Source of the DNA: an uncultured bacterium
Lineage (GTDB): Bacteria > Verrucomicrobiota > Lentisphaeria > Victivallales > UBA1829
Assembly: GCA_949290385.1 (NCBI GenBank)
Contig: CASERY010000118.1
Span: 1 to 60,591, forward strand
Direction: 5' to 3'
Length of the DNA stretch: 60,591 nt
Shown: positions 20,252 to 29,639 of the stretch, piece after piece
Layout: the number at the start of each line of letters is the position of its first letter
Numbering within the stretch: position 1 is the first letter of the stretch
Notes under the pieces: generated by a model
The model's database searches: none
Seen by the model: the letters and a program-made list of their open reading frames with translations, nothing else
Told to the model about the DNA's origin: nothing
Program-made: the position numbers and the translations under genes

Positions 20252-20692
20252 ATGACTATGAAACTTTTTCTCTACATCATTTCTCTGATTTGTATTGCTT
20301 TTTCAGAGATTCAAGCATCTGAAAATGCGTCGGAGTCTGCGGTTGTACCGAAATACCAGTTGAGCACCCATATTTTGGATACAAATCTGGGGTGTCCGGC
20401 ATCTGATGTGCCGATTGTTCTCTTTCGTCTGGCGGAGGATGGAGAAACCTGGAACAAAGTCGATGAGGGCATTACGGACAGCAATGGCAGAATTGCTTCC
20501 TTTTTATCTGCATAGCGGGAAAATGATGGTATTTATAAACTGAAGTTTGAGACGAAAGATTATTTCAGGAAACAGAATCTGGATTCTATTTATCCATTTA
20601 TTGAGGTTATTTTTGAAATCAAAGGCACAAGTCATTACCATATTCCTATTACGATGTCGGCAAATGGATATGGGACTTATCGGGGAAACTGA
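20252..20692 (+). CDS. hiuH: 5-hydroxyisourate hydrolase (transthyretin-like), exported, with in-frame UAG
   Basis: The protein has 146 residues if TAG 20513 (codon 88) is sense. HIU hydrolase converts 5-hydroxyisourate to OHCU in urate breakdown. The N-terminal part has a signal peptide (MTMKLFLYII...SEIQA) and the family motif LSTHILDTNLGCPASDV with its active-site His. After TAG come DYFRKQNLDSIYPFIEV, HYHIPI and the C-terminal YRGN, which corresponds to the family's YRGS catalytic ending. A stop at TAG would remove the active-site tail. In a mental alignment with the E. coli enzyme the TAG falls in a surface loop opposite Gln. It stops in TGA. No other urate genes are nearby. Confidence 0.85.
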
Positions 20693-20973
20693 GCCGGAGG
20701 ATTCCGAAGATTCGGAACAGGACGATCTGACATGATTTTCCCCTTAATGGATGGCCACTGGCTGGGGCGGTAGCTTTAGCTGGATCGATTTTTTCTGAGA
20801 AAAAGAATGGAGCAATGCTGCCCTGAGATGAAAAAACATTGTGTTGGATTTTCAGGTCGGCAGAGATAAGATCTTGAATATTCAAAAAAGAGCAGTATTT
20901 CTGAAAGGGCAGCAGATGCTTCCCATATGGAGTCCCGTGTTATGCGATTCCAAGAAGCACAGAGGATGGAAAA

Positions 20974-21825
20974 ATGAATGAAATCAGCAGAAATGAACTT
21001 GAACAGTATCGAAAACAATATAAAACATCCTATTCCATAGGAGACTTGACTCCAACAGTCTGCGAACTCCTTGGAATTCCTGAGCCGGATGTCTGCGGCG
21101 GGACACCGATCCCCATGGTGGTGGATCATGCTGCAAAACTTTTTGGAGGGGATGGAAAAATGCAAAAGGTGCTTATTTTCTGCCCTGATGCTGTGGGTGA
21201 AACGCATCGCATCAAATACCCGGATCTGCTGGAACGTGTTCAGGAACTTGCCGGAATCCGTTGTCTATCTTCCTGTGTTATGCCCAGTGTGACTCCCGTT
21301 TGTTTTGCAACCATCTTTTCCGGTGCTTCTCCGGAAGTCCACGGAATCCACCAGTGGGAGCAGCCGATACTAAAGATTGAAACACTTTTTGATGTTGCGG
21401 CGAAGGCTGGGAAAAAAGTGGCGATCATTGCGGAAAACGGCTGCAGCATGGATAAAATTTTCCGCCAGCGAGATATCGCTTATTTTTCTTTGAGAAGTGA
21501 CGACGAGGCGCGGAAGATTACTCAGATGCTGCTTGAAAATGATGACTATGATATTTTAGTTTCCTACGCCACGAATCATGATCATTCCGCTCATGTTTTC
21601 GGAACAGATTCCCCTGAGACAATACAGGAATTGACCAAGTGTGTGGAAAGTTTTGAAGTTTTTACCCGGCTGACAGATACTGTATGGAAAAACTTTAATC
21701 ATGCTGTTATTTGGGCTCCTGACCATGGGAACCATCCGATTGATTCGGAACACGGGGCTCACGGCGATAATATTCCGGAAGATATGCTGGTGAATCATTT
21801 TTACCGGATTCGTTCTGCATCCTGA
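20974..21825 (+). CDS. Alkaline-phosphatase-superfamily phosphodiesterase
   Basis: The 283-residue protein resembles type I phosphodiesterase/nucleotide pyrophosphatase enzymes. Candidate metal ligands and nucleophile can be placed: Asp in FCPDAVGE, Thr in SVTPVCF, Asp and His in NHDHSAHVFG, Asp-His in APDHGNH and His in GAHGDN. It probably hydrolyses a phosphate or phosphonate diester. No signal peptide is evident, so it appears cytoplasmic. AGAGGA precedes the ATG and the gene stops in TGA. It is not linked to the hydrolase upstream by spacing (about 280 bases). Confidence 0.75.
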   Translation: MNEISRNELEQYRKQYKTSYSIGDLTPTVCELLGIPEPDVCGGTPIPMVVDHAAKLFGGDGKMQKVLIFCPDAVGETHRIKYPDLLERVQELAGIRCLSSCVMPSVTPVCFATIFSGASPEVHGIHQWEQPILKIETLFDVAAKAGKKVAIIAENGCSMDKIFRQRDIAYFSLRSDDEARKITQMLLENDDYDILVSYATNHDHSAHVFGTDSPETIQELTKCVESFEVFTRLTDTVWKNFNHAVIWAPDHGNHPIDSEHGAHGDNIPEDMLVNHFYRIRSAS

Positions 21826-22303
21826 AAGGATGATGAAGTTTATCTGTCTCCGAGAAGGGCTGATGCAACACTTGGAGTCCATCTTCCCAGGCAGGAGAAA
21901 GATTCATACATTCAGTCTGATGCTGGACCACAGGAAAATTCGGCTGTCTTCCTTGTAAGGTGAAAACTTCCATGAAATTTTCATCATACAAGGAGATTAC
22001 AGAAAAATTGTCAAATGAATTTCTCCTTCATTTTTCCTGTTCATTCGATGTGTTTTCTTGTCTGTGTTCTGGATGGTGGCAGTATTGGGGGGATAGTCTT
22101 CCCTCGGATATACATGCAGCTACTGAGTGTGGCATGTATAACGATAATGCAGAATTTCAAATCTTCTGCTGCCGGTTTGTACATGGCCATAACAAATTCA
22201 CTACAAAAATGATAAACTGATATCCGGCCGAATCAGAGAAGCTCACAGATGAAACGAGCTCCTTCCCTTTATGGCTGGATTTTTATTCTCCATCAAATCA
22301 TTT
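21826..22303. other. Intergenic stretch between convergent genes
   Basis: I see no supported gene and no strong terminator here. A plus-strand open frame at 21960-22220 has no family and unusual composition. Confidence 0.45.
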
Positions 22304-23356
22304 TCAGTAAAGCTCAGAGATCGGAATCACAGTCATAACGGCGGAGGTTTTCTCCGAGGTATAGACGATATACAAGCTGCTGCCGTCAACCCAGGCAGAG
22401 GGATAGCTCCATTCCGGACGGGCGTTGAGTTTATTGTTTACTCCATCCTGCAGAAGCCGGGCATGAGAAAGAAGTTTTTCCCCTTTTTCTGAGAAAGCAA
22501 TCATCAGACGAGTCCGTCGCCCGTTTTCGACAGGATTTCCAATGACGTAGCGCCTGCCGTCCGGCAGTATACCGGCGGCTGCTTTTACCGGTGCCAGTGG
22601 GAGATTATGGTAGAAGGGGCCTTCCCAGGTTTCCCCGAAGTCCATACTTTGAAACAGAAGCGGTTGCCCGTGATCGTTCCGGACAATCGCGGTAATGACG
22701 GAATCTTCCACGAATAATCCGGGTTCCGGATAGAGGAAAGTGGATCCGTCGGGAAGTATGCGGTCATGAATTTTTACGACACGCCAGTCCGCAGAAAGTT
22801 CTTGTGAATCGCAGATGGCAACCGCAGGACATTCCGGGAAACTGCCTTTTTCAGCGGTCCATCTGCCGCCGATAATCCATTTGCCGTTTTTCATGCGGAA
22901 AGCCTGCGTGTTTGGCAGAAAGGGTTCATCCGCAATTCGGACGGACTGAAAGGAACAGGATGAGGTATCCCATTGAAAAATTTCAAAGTCTTCCATCCGG
23001 TCAGGTCCTGTCATGCGTGAAACAATCAGGAAGAGCCGGTTGCCATCAGATGCAAATGCCGGTGGGACATAGAGATATTTCCCGGAGGAACTGCTGGCAA
23101 AGGTCATGATTTCAGACCATGTCCTGCCGCCGTCTTCGGAACAGCGCCCGCGGATGACAGATTTTCCGAGCATTTCTCCTTCCGGACAATTGTACCATGC
23201 AACAAACAGTGTTCCTCGGAAAGAAATGATTGCACAGTCATGCAGAAAATGATATTCACTGTCCGGACGGCAAAGCACCATCTCCTGAAAAGAGGATTCA
23301 GGTTGAAGTTCAAAATTTACGGATGAATCCCACAACTCAATTTTTCTTTTATTCAT
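22304..23356 (-). CDS. Sialidase-like (BNR/Asp-box) protein
   Basis: The protein has 350 residues. It shows two Asp-box motifs of the beta-propeller sialidase fold, SEDGGRTW near residue 75 and SMDFGETW near residue 220, and an RGTLFVAWYN segment. The fold is shared by exo-alpha-sialidases and other glycosidases, so the substrate is open. No signal peptide is seen. The start is set at the ATG at 23356, after CAGGA; the frame is open about 14 codons farther with TTG. It stops in TGA. Confidence 0.78.
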   Translation of the reverse strand: MNKRKIELWDSSVNFELQPESSFQEMVLCRPDSEYHFLHDCAIISFRGTLFVAWYNCPEGEMLGKSVIRGRCSEDGGRTWSEIMTFASSSSGKYLYVPPAFASDGNRLFLIVSRMTGPDRMEDFEIFQWDTSSCSFQSVRIADEPFLPNTQAFRMKNGKWIIGGRWTAEKGSFPECPAVAICDSQELSADWRVVKIHDRILPDGSTFLYPEPGLFVEDSVITAIVRNDHGQPLLFQSMDFGETWEGPFYHNLPLAPVKAAAGILPDGRRYVIGNPVENGRRTRLMIAFSEKGEKLLSHARLLQDGVNNKLNARPEWSYPSAWVDGSSLYIVYTSEKTSAVMTVIPISELY

Positions 23357-23523
23357 CACAAGATTTCCTGTACTGTTTTGTGTCGTGCGAACCTGCAAAG
23401 TGCAGTGTTTCTTTTTTACTTTAGCCTAGTTCGTCAGACGGATTTAGCATGCAGAAATTTTCCCCTCAGATTAGAGAAAGAAGAAGGTTCCCTCTGATTT
23501 CCTGGAGCTCTTTTATCTATATT

Positions 23524-24564
23524 TTATTTCCAGAATGCATCGATTCTTTTTCTGGCGTTGTCCTCCAGATTGCGGTAAAAGAAATACAAATCATTCATGT
23601 GGTAAATACCTTTGCCCAGTAATTCGGGAGCATCAAACTTTCCATCAAATTTCGGTTCAACTACGAGGGCACCTGTTTCAGGATTCAGCACGGCTCCTGT
23701 AAAGTGCGGGATTTCGTTTACAGATCCGTCTTCATAGCGAAACAGAACAGCTCCCAGGTTGAGTTCCGCATCCGCAGGCTGGGCATCTGTACGCCAGTTT
23801 AATGGATTGATTCCGTAATTACCCGGAGCTGTAAAGAATGAGTCTTCAGCATTTGGCGCCTCCGTATTGTACCCGATAATGACACCTGTATCCTGTTCGC
23901 CCCGGGCAAAATGCAGGTGGCTGTACTGTTCCTCATCCTTTTTCGGCAGGGGTGTTCCAATCAGGTAGGCGGCGACCATCCGGCGGCTGTACGAGGCGTC
24001 GGCGAAATCCCGTTTCAGCATTTCATACAGGGCCATGGCACCCTGACTGTGTCCGAGAAGAATGAAAGGCCGTCCGCCGTTCTCATGCTCCAGATAATAA
24101 CGAAATGCGTTTCTCAAATCCTCAATACCGGGCTCCATGCCGGCAGGCTGAGATTCTCCTTTATACAGGGCTTCCCGGATCCGCCGGAATTCAAGCTGAC
24201 GGCAATAGGGCGCATAGACATTGCAGAAATCTGCCATGATTCCTGTTTGCTGCCGGGCAATATTTTCTGTTTTTTGCCGGAGTCCGGGATCATCCCAGGG
24301 CATCAGGGGCTGTCCCGGATCTGAAAAGACGGTTGGATAAACATAGAAAACATCAACAGTTTTTCGGGGTGTTTCCGGCTCCGGAAAAAGGACCCAGTTT
24401 TCTGCAGAGCTGTAGTCCAGCGGCTCATTGAGTGCTTTTGAAAAAACGGCATCATCTGCGGGTACATTTGCGCATGAATCCGGCTGGATTGCCGTACTGC
24501 AGCATGCCGAAGGAAGCAGAATACTGCCTGCCATGAACAAGAATAGGAAAAGAAATTTTTTCAT
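23524..24564 (-). CDS. DUF3089 alpha/beta-hydrolase lipoprotein
   Basis: The protein has 346 residues. A lipoprotein-like signal peptide (MKKFLFLFLFMAGSILLPSACC) places it in the envelope. The family block DVFYVYPTVF at residues 71-80 and the nucleophile elbow GHSQGAM (Ser173) identify a DUF3089 serine hydrolase, probably an esterase. CAGGAG precedes the ATG and it stops in TAA. It is 167 bases upstream of the sialidase-like gene on the same strand, so the two may be co-transcribed or separate. Confidence 0.85.
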   Translation of the reverse strand: MKKFLFLFLFMAGSILLPSACCSTAIQPDSCANVPADDAVFSKALNEPLDYSSAENWVLFPEPETPRKTVDVFYVYPTVFSDPGQPLMPWDDPGLRQKTENIARQQTGIMADFCNVYAPYCRQLEFRRIREALYKGESQPAGMEPGIEDLRNAFRYYLEHENGGRPFILLGHSQGAMALYEMLKRDFADASYSRRMVAAYLIGTPLPKKDEEQYSHLHFARGEQDTGVIIGYNTEAPNAEDSFFTAPGNYGINPLNWRTDAQPADAELNLGAVLFRYEDGSVNEIPHFTGAVLNPETGALVVEPKFDGKFDAPELLGKGIYHMNDLYFFYRNLEDNARKRIDAFWK

Positions 24565-25056
24565 TGGGACTTATCTCCTGTTTTTTTTGAAACATACTAT
24601 ACTTCATCCGGAGCTGTTTTTTATAACCGTCTTGAAAAAAATGGATATTTTTAACAGGATAGAAAGGAATAGACTGTAAAAAACAGCAGGCTTTGTGCGG
24701 AATGGAGAAAAAGTTTTCAATCTATTATTGTTTTCTGTCTGGATATCTTTTACCCTAGACACTGAACGTATGAAGATACGATGCGGCATTGAGACAGAGA
24801 AGACGCGAAGACTAAATGATGATGGATTTTCTCTTTTGAAGGGAATATGATTTCAGACAATCCTCTGTAAACAGGGGCCGCCAATCCATGAACGAATGTT
24901 TTTTCTTAAAAATATTTGTACTGAGGACGCCAGCATATATATTTCTTTCAAATTCGGACACTCAGAGAAAGTGAAAGATTTTTTCATAACTTCATTCTCT
25001 TTTCCTGCAAACGTCCGGAAAACACAGCAAAAAAAAACTAAAATGAGGATAAATCC
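24565..25056. other. Intergenic stretch between divergent genes
   Basis: No gene is supported. It must hold divergent promoters for the DUF3089 gene and the gene at 25057. An A-rich tract lies near 25028. Confidence 0.45.
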
Positions 25057-25887
25057 ATGCCGTCTCCACAGGCCCATACACTGGAAGAACACCGTGATTA
25101 TTTGTATAAGATAGTCAGACTGAAACTCTTTTTTCTCCATAAATGGCTGTCCGAACATCCGGAAGAAAAGTTTACAGATGCAATCCGGAACCGAGTGGAT
25201 ATTTACCGGAAAACAGATGCAAATCCAGGTCCTATGACTCCGTCCGTCTGCTATTTTGATGCCCCTGCATGGAAAACGATGGAGGATGAAGCAGAGGCAC
25301 TTTACCGGCGTTATCAGAACGATAGCGATAGAGCTGTTTTTGAGGATAAGGCTTTTGAAGTCTTCCGGCCTTCCATTGATGCACGCTGTGAACGGGATTA
25401 TCTGGATGTATCCAGTCTTGCTGCTTATCAATGCGGCAGCCTGCGTTATGACACGGCTCTGCAGCAGGATGGAAAAACAGTAGGGTTTCACATATCCAAT
25501 GCTGTTGCTCCCCATTCGATCTTTTCAAACCCGTATTATCTTCCGGCATGTTTTGAGTGCCTGATGAGAGAGACCGAAATAAAGATGGGGGCAGAGCGAA
25601 TTTCCTCATGGACATGGCTGAATTCATACCCTCGCTGGCTTGCATTTTTTCCGAAGGAATGGCAGGATAATCTCAGCGAGGAAAAACGGAATGTTTAGTG
25701 GCATTATGCTTTCTGGGGTCAGTTTATTTCCGCCCGTCATACGTTCAATGAAAAGTATGGGGAATATCTGCGGCGTACCGGATGTCTGCCTTTTTACCCG
25801 CGCAGTTCAAGCTGTTCGATGAAGGAAATGAGAAAATTCCTGAAGTCGTTTACCGAAAAACTGGATGCTGAACAGAATCTGCAGTAA
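25057..25887 (+). CDS. Uncharacterised protein with in-frame UAG
   Basis: The protein has 276 residues when TAG 25696 (codon 214) is read as sense. I do not recognise the family. It is soluble, rich in Trp and Tyr near the C-terminus, with conserved-looking blocks SSWTWLNSYPRWLAFFP before TAG and WHYAFWGQFISARHTFNEKYG just after it. The character of the protein is the same on both sides and the frame closes at TAA 25885, so a single protein is likely. GAGGAT precedes the ATG. It stands alone between genes on the opposite strand. Confidence 0.65.
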
Positions 25888-26078
25888 GCTGTTTTTTTTG
25901 ATTGGCCTTCCTTTAAAATTTATCCCTTTTTGGAATCAGACGCTTCTGCTGAATTTTAGACAAATATTTTCTGAATGATTTATTCAAATATAAAATTCCG
26001 GGCTTCTATTCCTGACCGGAATTCCAGCATGGTTTTTACCAATGTGTTTAAAATCCTCTGAAAGGGAAAAATCATGAA

Positions 26079-26110
26079 CTGGATTTCTGATTTTATCCTC
26101 AGAAATCCAG
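26079..26110 (-). terminator. Hairpin after the GH20 gene
   Basis: CTGGATTTCTGA and TCAGAAATCCAG form a perfect 12-bp stem with an eight-base loop, 40 bases past the end of the minus-strand GH20 gene. The U-run in minus-strand RNA starts about seven bases after the stem, so termination is plausible but not classic. Confidence 0.5.
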
Positions 26111-26149
26111 AAGTCTTCTATTGTCTTCCAGCGAGAGACCTATCTCGGT

Positions 26150-27454
26150 TTACAAGAGGAAAATGCTTCGTTTTTCTGCGATAAATTCCTCTTTTCCAAT
26201 GAGTCCATTCCGTGTAAAAAAGTCCGCCAGTTCTTCCATCAGAATGTCCAGTTCCTCCTGAATTTTTTCCTTTTGTATGCAGAAATGCTCATGATAGACA
26301 GATGGATTTTTCCCAACAAAGGGAATAGACGCATCCGTTGCACATTGACTGAATCGACAGCTGCAGTATCTGGCAAAAAGGAGTTCGTATCTCAGACCAA
26401 GTTGCAGATAAGTAACACATTCCTTTTCCTCAGTGCTGGTACAGGGCCAGGTATCCAGTTCACGGATCATGTCCTGTATTTCCGGAGGATTGTTTCTTCT
26501 CAGGCAGTCTCCGAATTTCTGATACTTATCATGCCATGGATGCTTTCTCCAGCAGTCCGGGTTTCCCGCAGCGATGAATACAGGGACGGACATGGGCCAC
26601 GGAGGATATAAACACCCCTTGTTTCCGGGACGTCCCCAGAAGGTATGAATGACATTTCCTTCAAACTGGTTCCAACCTGCCACATTGATCAGACGGTCCT
26701 GCGGATAGTTAAGCAGCATTCGGGGATGTTCATGCCAGAAAGATTTGATGCTGGAGGCGCCCCAGACTTCAAATCCTGATTTCTGTAAAGATTCCATTCC
26801 GTGAAAAGGACCGCTTCCACAATACTGCCAATTGACAAGAATTGTTTCCGGAGGAAGGCTTGTGTCAAGCTGGATCTTTTGTTCCTGGAGAATCATGTCC
26901 GCCCAGATCAGCGGACGAAATCCCATTGCAAGAGCTTTTTTGCAGAACAGGGCGGTGTTTTCCATGTAAATGCCAAAGCGTCCGACTTGCTGAAGTTTTT
27001 TCCTGCAGTTCGGACATTCTCCAATGGTGTCCACTTCATCTGCACCCAGGTGAATGTATCTGGAATGGGGAAATATTTCCCGGAGTTCACACATCCACAT
27101 TGCGAGTTTTTTGCGTGCTTCCTGACTGGAGGGACAAAGTGTGAGCTTTCCATTTTCCCGCAATCCGGCATATGCCTTTTCTCCAAGAATCCATTCCAAG
27201 TGTCCCTGAATCTGCATCAGAGGAATTGTTTCAAAGCCGAGTTTTTCTGCGTCTGCCACCATTGCTGCCGCCTCCTGTGGAGAATAGACCGGCATACCGG
27301 CCAGAGGCCAGGTTTTCCATCGTACGCGACAGTCAAATTCAAATACAATTCCGGAAAATCCGCATCCTTTGAGAAAAAGGAGCCATTCATGGACTTTGTC
27401 AAAACAGGGGGCGATTCCCTTAAAATCCAAATGAACAAAACGCTGGTTCTGCAT
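26150..27454 (-). CDS. GH20 family beta-N-acetylhexosaminidase-like protein
   Basis: The 434-residue protein has the GH20 catalytic barrel. The signature HLGADEVD places the Asp-Glu catalytic pair at residues 139-140. Conserved parts include PLMQIQGHLEW and LIWADMIL. The family removes terminal N-acetylhexosamine by substrate-assisted catalysis. No signal peptide and no separate N-terminal GH20b domain are present, so it is shorter than classical secreted enzymes and probably acts on imported oligosaccharides. AAAGGA precedes the ATG and the stop is TAA. Confidence 0.82.
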   Translation of the reverse strand: MQNQRFVHLDFKGIAPCFDKVHEWLLFLKGCGFSGIVFEFDCRVRWKTWPLAGMPVYSPQEAAAMVADAEKLGFETIPLMQIQGHLEWILGEKAYAGLRENGKLTLCPSSQEARKKLAMWMCELREIFPHSRYIHLGADEVDTIGECPNCRKKLQQVGRFGIYMENTALFCKKALAMGFRPLIWADMILQEQKIQLDTSLPPETILVNWQYCGSGPFHGMESLQKSGFEVWGASSIKSFWHEHPRMLLNYPQDRLINVAGWNQFEGNVIHTFWGRPGNKGCLYPPWPMSVPVFIAAGNPDCWRKHPWHDKYQKFGDCLRRNNPPEIQDMIRELDTWPCTSTEEKECVTYLQLGLRYELLFARYCSCRFSQCATDASIPFVGKNPSVYHEHFCIQKEKIQEELDILMEELADFFTRNGLIGKEEFIAEKRSIFLL

Positions 27455-27514
27455 GATTCATTCCTTTATTTTGTAAATGTAGCGGCATAAGAAGAACAGC
27501 CGTCTGATTATTGA

Positions 27515-27814
27515 TTGCATAGGTCTGGGAGCAGGGAAAGTCTGTTTGATAAGCGGGTGTCTTTTGCACTTTATGATGAACCTTATGATTATTTACAGGA
27601 TACCAGATTTTTGCATTCTGAAAAACGTGTCCTTATCAAATTTTATTTCCCAGAGGCAGTCAGCAAGTATTCTGGAAATGACAGGGGATCATCTTTTCCA
27701 GTCAATGGAATTTTGTAGATTCAAAAGACTGCATGCCCCAGTGATAAAGTTTTATCGTTTCTTTATCAATAGCTGCTTGAAACTATATGGGTGGAATTGA
27801 GAGTTTGCAAGAAA
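27515..27814 (+). pseudogene. Possible gene fragment crossing two UAG codons
   Basis: The frame starts at a TTG without a clear ribosome site and reads VSFALYDEPYDYLQDTRF, then continues through TAG at 27716 and a second TAG near 27770 to a TGA. If UAG is sense it gives about 99 residues. I do not recognise it and it may be chance; it is listed only because the two internal triplets are both TAG. Confidence 0.2.
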
Positions 27815-27972
27815 TGAATAAACTTTATGACGAGAATAAATCCTTTGAGTTCGTTTTGTATTCAAATTGCAGAAAAAAGATCTGTTCCATTCTAATAAGG
27901 GCTTGTTTCCCTTGGTCGTGATGAAAATAAAGCATCCGTAAAAATTAAGAAATGACTGCAAGAAATGTATGA

Positions 27973-27996
27973 AATCTATAAAATCTATAAAATTTT
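27973..27996. repeat. Short tandem repeat AATCTATAA
   Basis: The unit AATCTATAA occurs about two and a half times in a row, a small AT-rich tandem repeat in a region without a gene. Confidence 0.6.
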
Positions 27997-28144
27997 CTAA
28001 ATGATACAAAAAGAAGAGTTCCTCAGGGGTTTTATGACTGTGGAAAAAATATCAGGATCCGGAGAGTTGTCCTGTTTTATGCTGTTTTTTTACGGGAAAT
28101 CATGAGAAAAATGAATTTTTTTATTGGAACTGGTATTTTATATA

Positions 28145-28173
28145 TTGACAAAAAGATGTATATTTCATATTCT
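28145..28173 (+). promoter_or_regulatory. Strong sigma-70 promoter without a downstream gene
   Basis: TTGACA and TATTCT are separated by exactly 17 bases, a near-consensus promoter. No gene follows in the next 350 bases; a terminator lies 140 bases downstream. Confidence 0.65.
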
Positions 28174-28179
28174 TATTAA

Positions 28180-28354
28180 TAAGGAGCTTTGATAGGCTAC
28201 TATAAAATCATTTACAAAAAATGCCAATTGAAAACAAATTGTCTTTTAAAAGGACTTCTCTTGAATACCTGAAATATTTTTAAGATTTTTATGATATAGA
28301 AATGAGGAGGGGAGGCGCCGGGGATTGATACAAAATCCCCAGCGCTTTCTTTTT
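28180..28354 (+). ncRNA. Candidate small RNA of about 175 nt
   Basis: The interval runs from the expected start point of the near-consensus promoter to the end of a GC-rich terminator. Inside it there is only a short frame of about 26 codons starting at TTG, too close to the AAGGAG that precedes it. The layout is that of a stand-alone small RNA. It matches no RNA family I can recall: no 4.5S loop, no cloverleaf, and no long 6S-type duplex. Confidence 0.42.
28315..28354 (+). terminator. Rho-independent terminator of the candidate small RNA
   Basis: GCGC-C-GGGGATT pairs with AATCCCC-A-GCGC around a loop of seven bases and is followed by TTTCTTTTT. Confidence 0.8.
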
Positions 28355-28738
28355 GGGATTGGGGGAGGAGGAAAGCGGAAAAGCTGAATGTCTGAAGCTG
28401 TTTTTTCCTCTCTCTGAAGGGATTATGGAGTGTGGTATGGCTTTGAGATGAAGGAAGTTGTCAACTGTCTGTGAATCAATCGTATTTTTTTCTTCCATGC
28501 TGTGAAGGAACCAGATTCAGCAAGACGTCTGTACAAAACTTTGCTGAAATGGAAGATGGTTTATATCGGCTTTCCGCTGGATCTGCTGAAAGAAAATCAA
28601 TGTTTCCGGGGACTGGGAAGAAAATCCCCCGGAAATAAAATCTTTTTGCAGAAAAGATTAGAAATCTTCTATTGATCTGTATACAGAATTCAATCCGGTT
28701 TCAAGGACTCTCAGACGCTGATGAAAAGATGGAAAGAG

Positions 28739-28835
28739 GTCCTCAGTAAATCTGGGATTGATCCATATTATTGAAACAGGGTACCTGCAATGACCAGCTC
28801 TTGTTGTCCTCAGTAAATCTGGGATTGATCCATAT
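28739..28835. repeat. Paired direct repeat E, period 67
   Basis: An identical 30-base sequence beginning GTCCTCAGTAAATCTGGGAT occurs at 28739 and 28806. It lies just past the 3' end of the Nif3 gene. Confidence 0.9.
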
Positions 28836-28847
28836 GCGGGAAGTCCG

Positions 28848-29621
28848 TCAAAGACCTGTTGGGAAATCAATAAATTCCGTTTCCAGGTTAAAATGCTCCC
28901 GTAAGGTATTCATCACGGCAATAACGCCAGGTGTTTCCGAACGGTAATGGCCCAGGGTCAGGATATGAATGCCCGTTTCGAGAGAAGGATGGTATACTTC
29001 ATGAGGGGCCTCCCCTGTAATCAGACATTCAATTTCGGAAGAACCCATTTGATCAAAAAGTTCAGGCCACGCACCTCCGCCTGAGATAATGCCGATGTTG
29101 GAAACTTTTGCATCGGGATCCCCAAGAATGCTGAAATTTCCTTCGGAAGGAAGTTCCTTATCCAGCGTCTAGGCAATTTTTTTAATGCTTTCCGGTTTTT
29201 CAAGATTCCCTTGAAATCCAATATGATAGCCATGGTAAAGACCAAACGGCTTCAGGTTTTCCAGCGAAATCATATTGGCAAGAAGGGCATTGTGGCCGAT
29301 CATGTCGTTTGCATCCAGAGGCAGATGAGCTGCATAGAGAGACATGCCGTTTGCAGCAAGGACTGTCAGACGTCTTGCCAGAGTTCCTGTGATGCGTTGA
29401 ATCCCGTTTCCCCAGCTGATGCCGTGATGGACAAAAATGAAATCGGCATCCAGATCTGCCGCTGACTGGAAAACTGCTTCACAGGCATCTACGGCAAAGA
29501 CTGCCTTGCGCACTTCATTAACCCCTTGGAATTGAAGCCCGTTATTGGATGGATCCCGGGGATATTGATTTAAATCGAGAATGTCATCGAGAAAGGTGCA
29601 GATTTCTTTTAGGGATGCCAT
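28848..29621 (-). CDS. Nif3-like dinuclear metal-centre protein with in-frame UAG
   Basis: The protein has 257 residues, a normal size for the family without the extra domain, when TAG 29169 (codon 151) is read as sense. The N-terminal half shows the metal-binding FVHHGISWG and the DANDMIGHNALLA segment. The C-terminal half after TAG has GIISGGGAW, ECLITGEAPHEVYH and GHYRSETPG, the conserved second metal site. Both halves are needed for the bimetal centre, so a stop at TAG would be inactivating. The gene starts at an ATG after GGAGG, 18 bases beyond the metalloprotease gene, and ends in TGA. Confidence 0.85.
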
Positions 29622-29639
29622 GAAAATTTTCCTCCTGCT

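Larger units (their letters stand above)
27455..28847. other. Long gene-poor region with small RNA unit and repeat pair E
   Basis: About 1.4 kb separates the divergent GH20 gene from the 3' end of Nif3. It holds the weak fragment at 27515, the promoter/terminator unit and repeat pair E. A frame from about 28500 to 28673 (ARRLYKTLLKWKMVYIGFPL) reads like protein and may be another relic, but no start or family is visible. Confidence 0.5.

Noticed and set aside
4059..28835. Repeat pairs as CRISPR arrays
   Set aside because: Each locus has only two copies, the repeat differs between loci, and no cas gene is present in the window.
29021..29245. Separate minus-strand gene inside Nif3
   Set aside because: It is in another frame of the Nif3 coding region, without homology.
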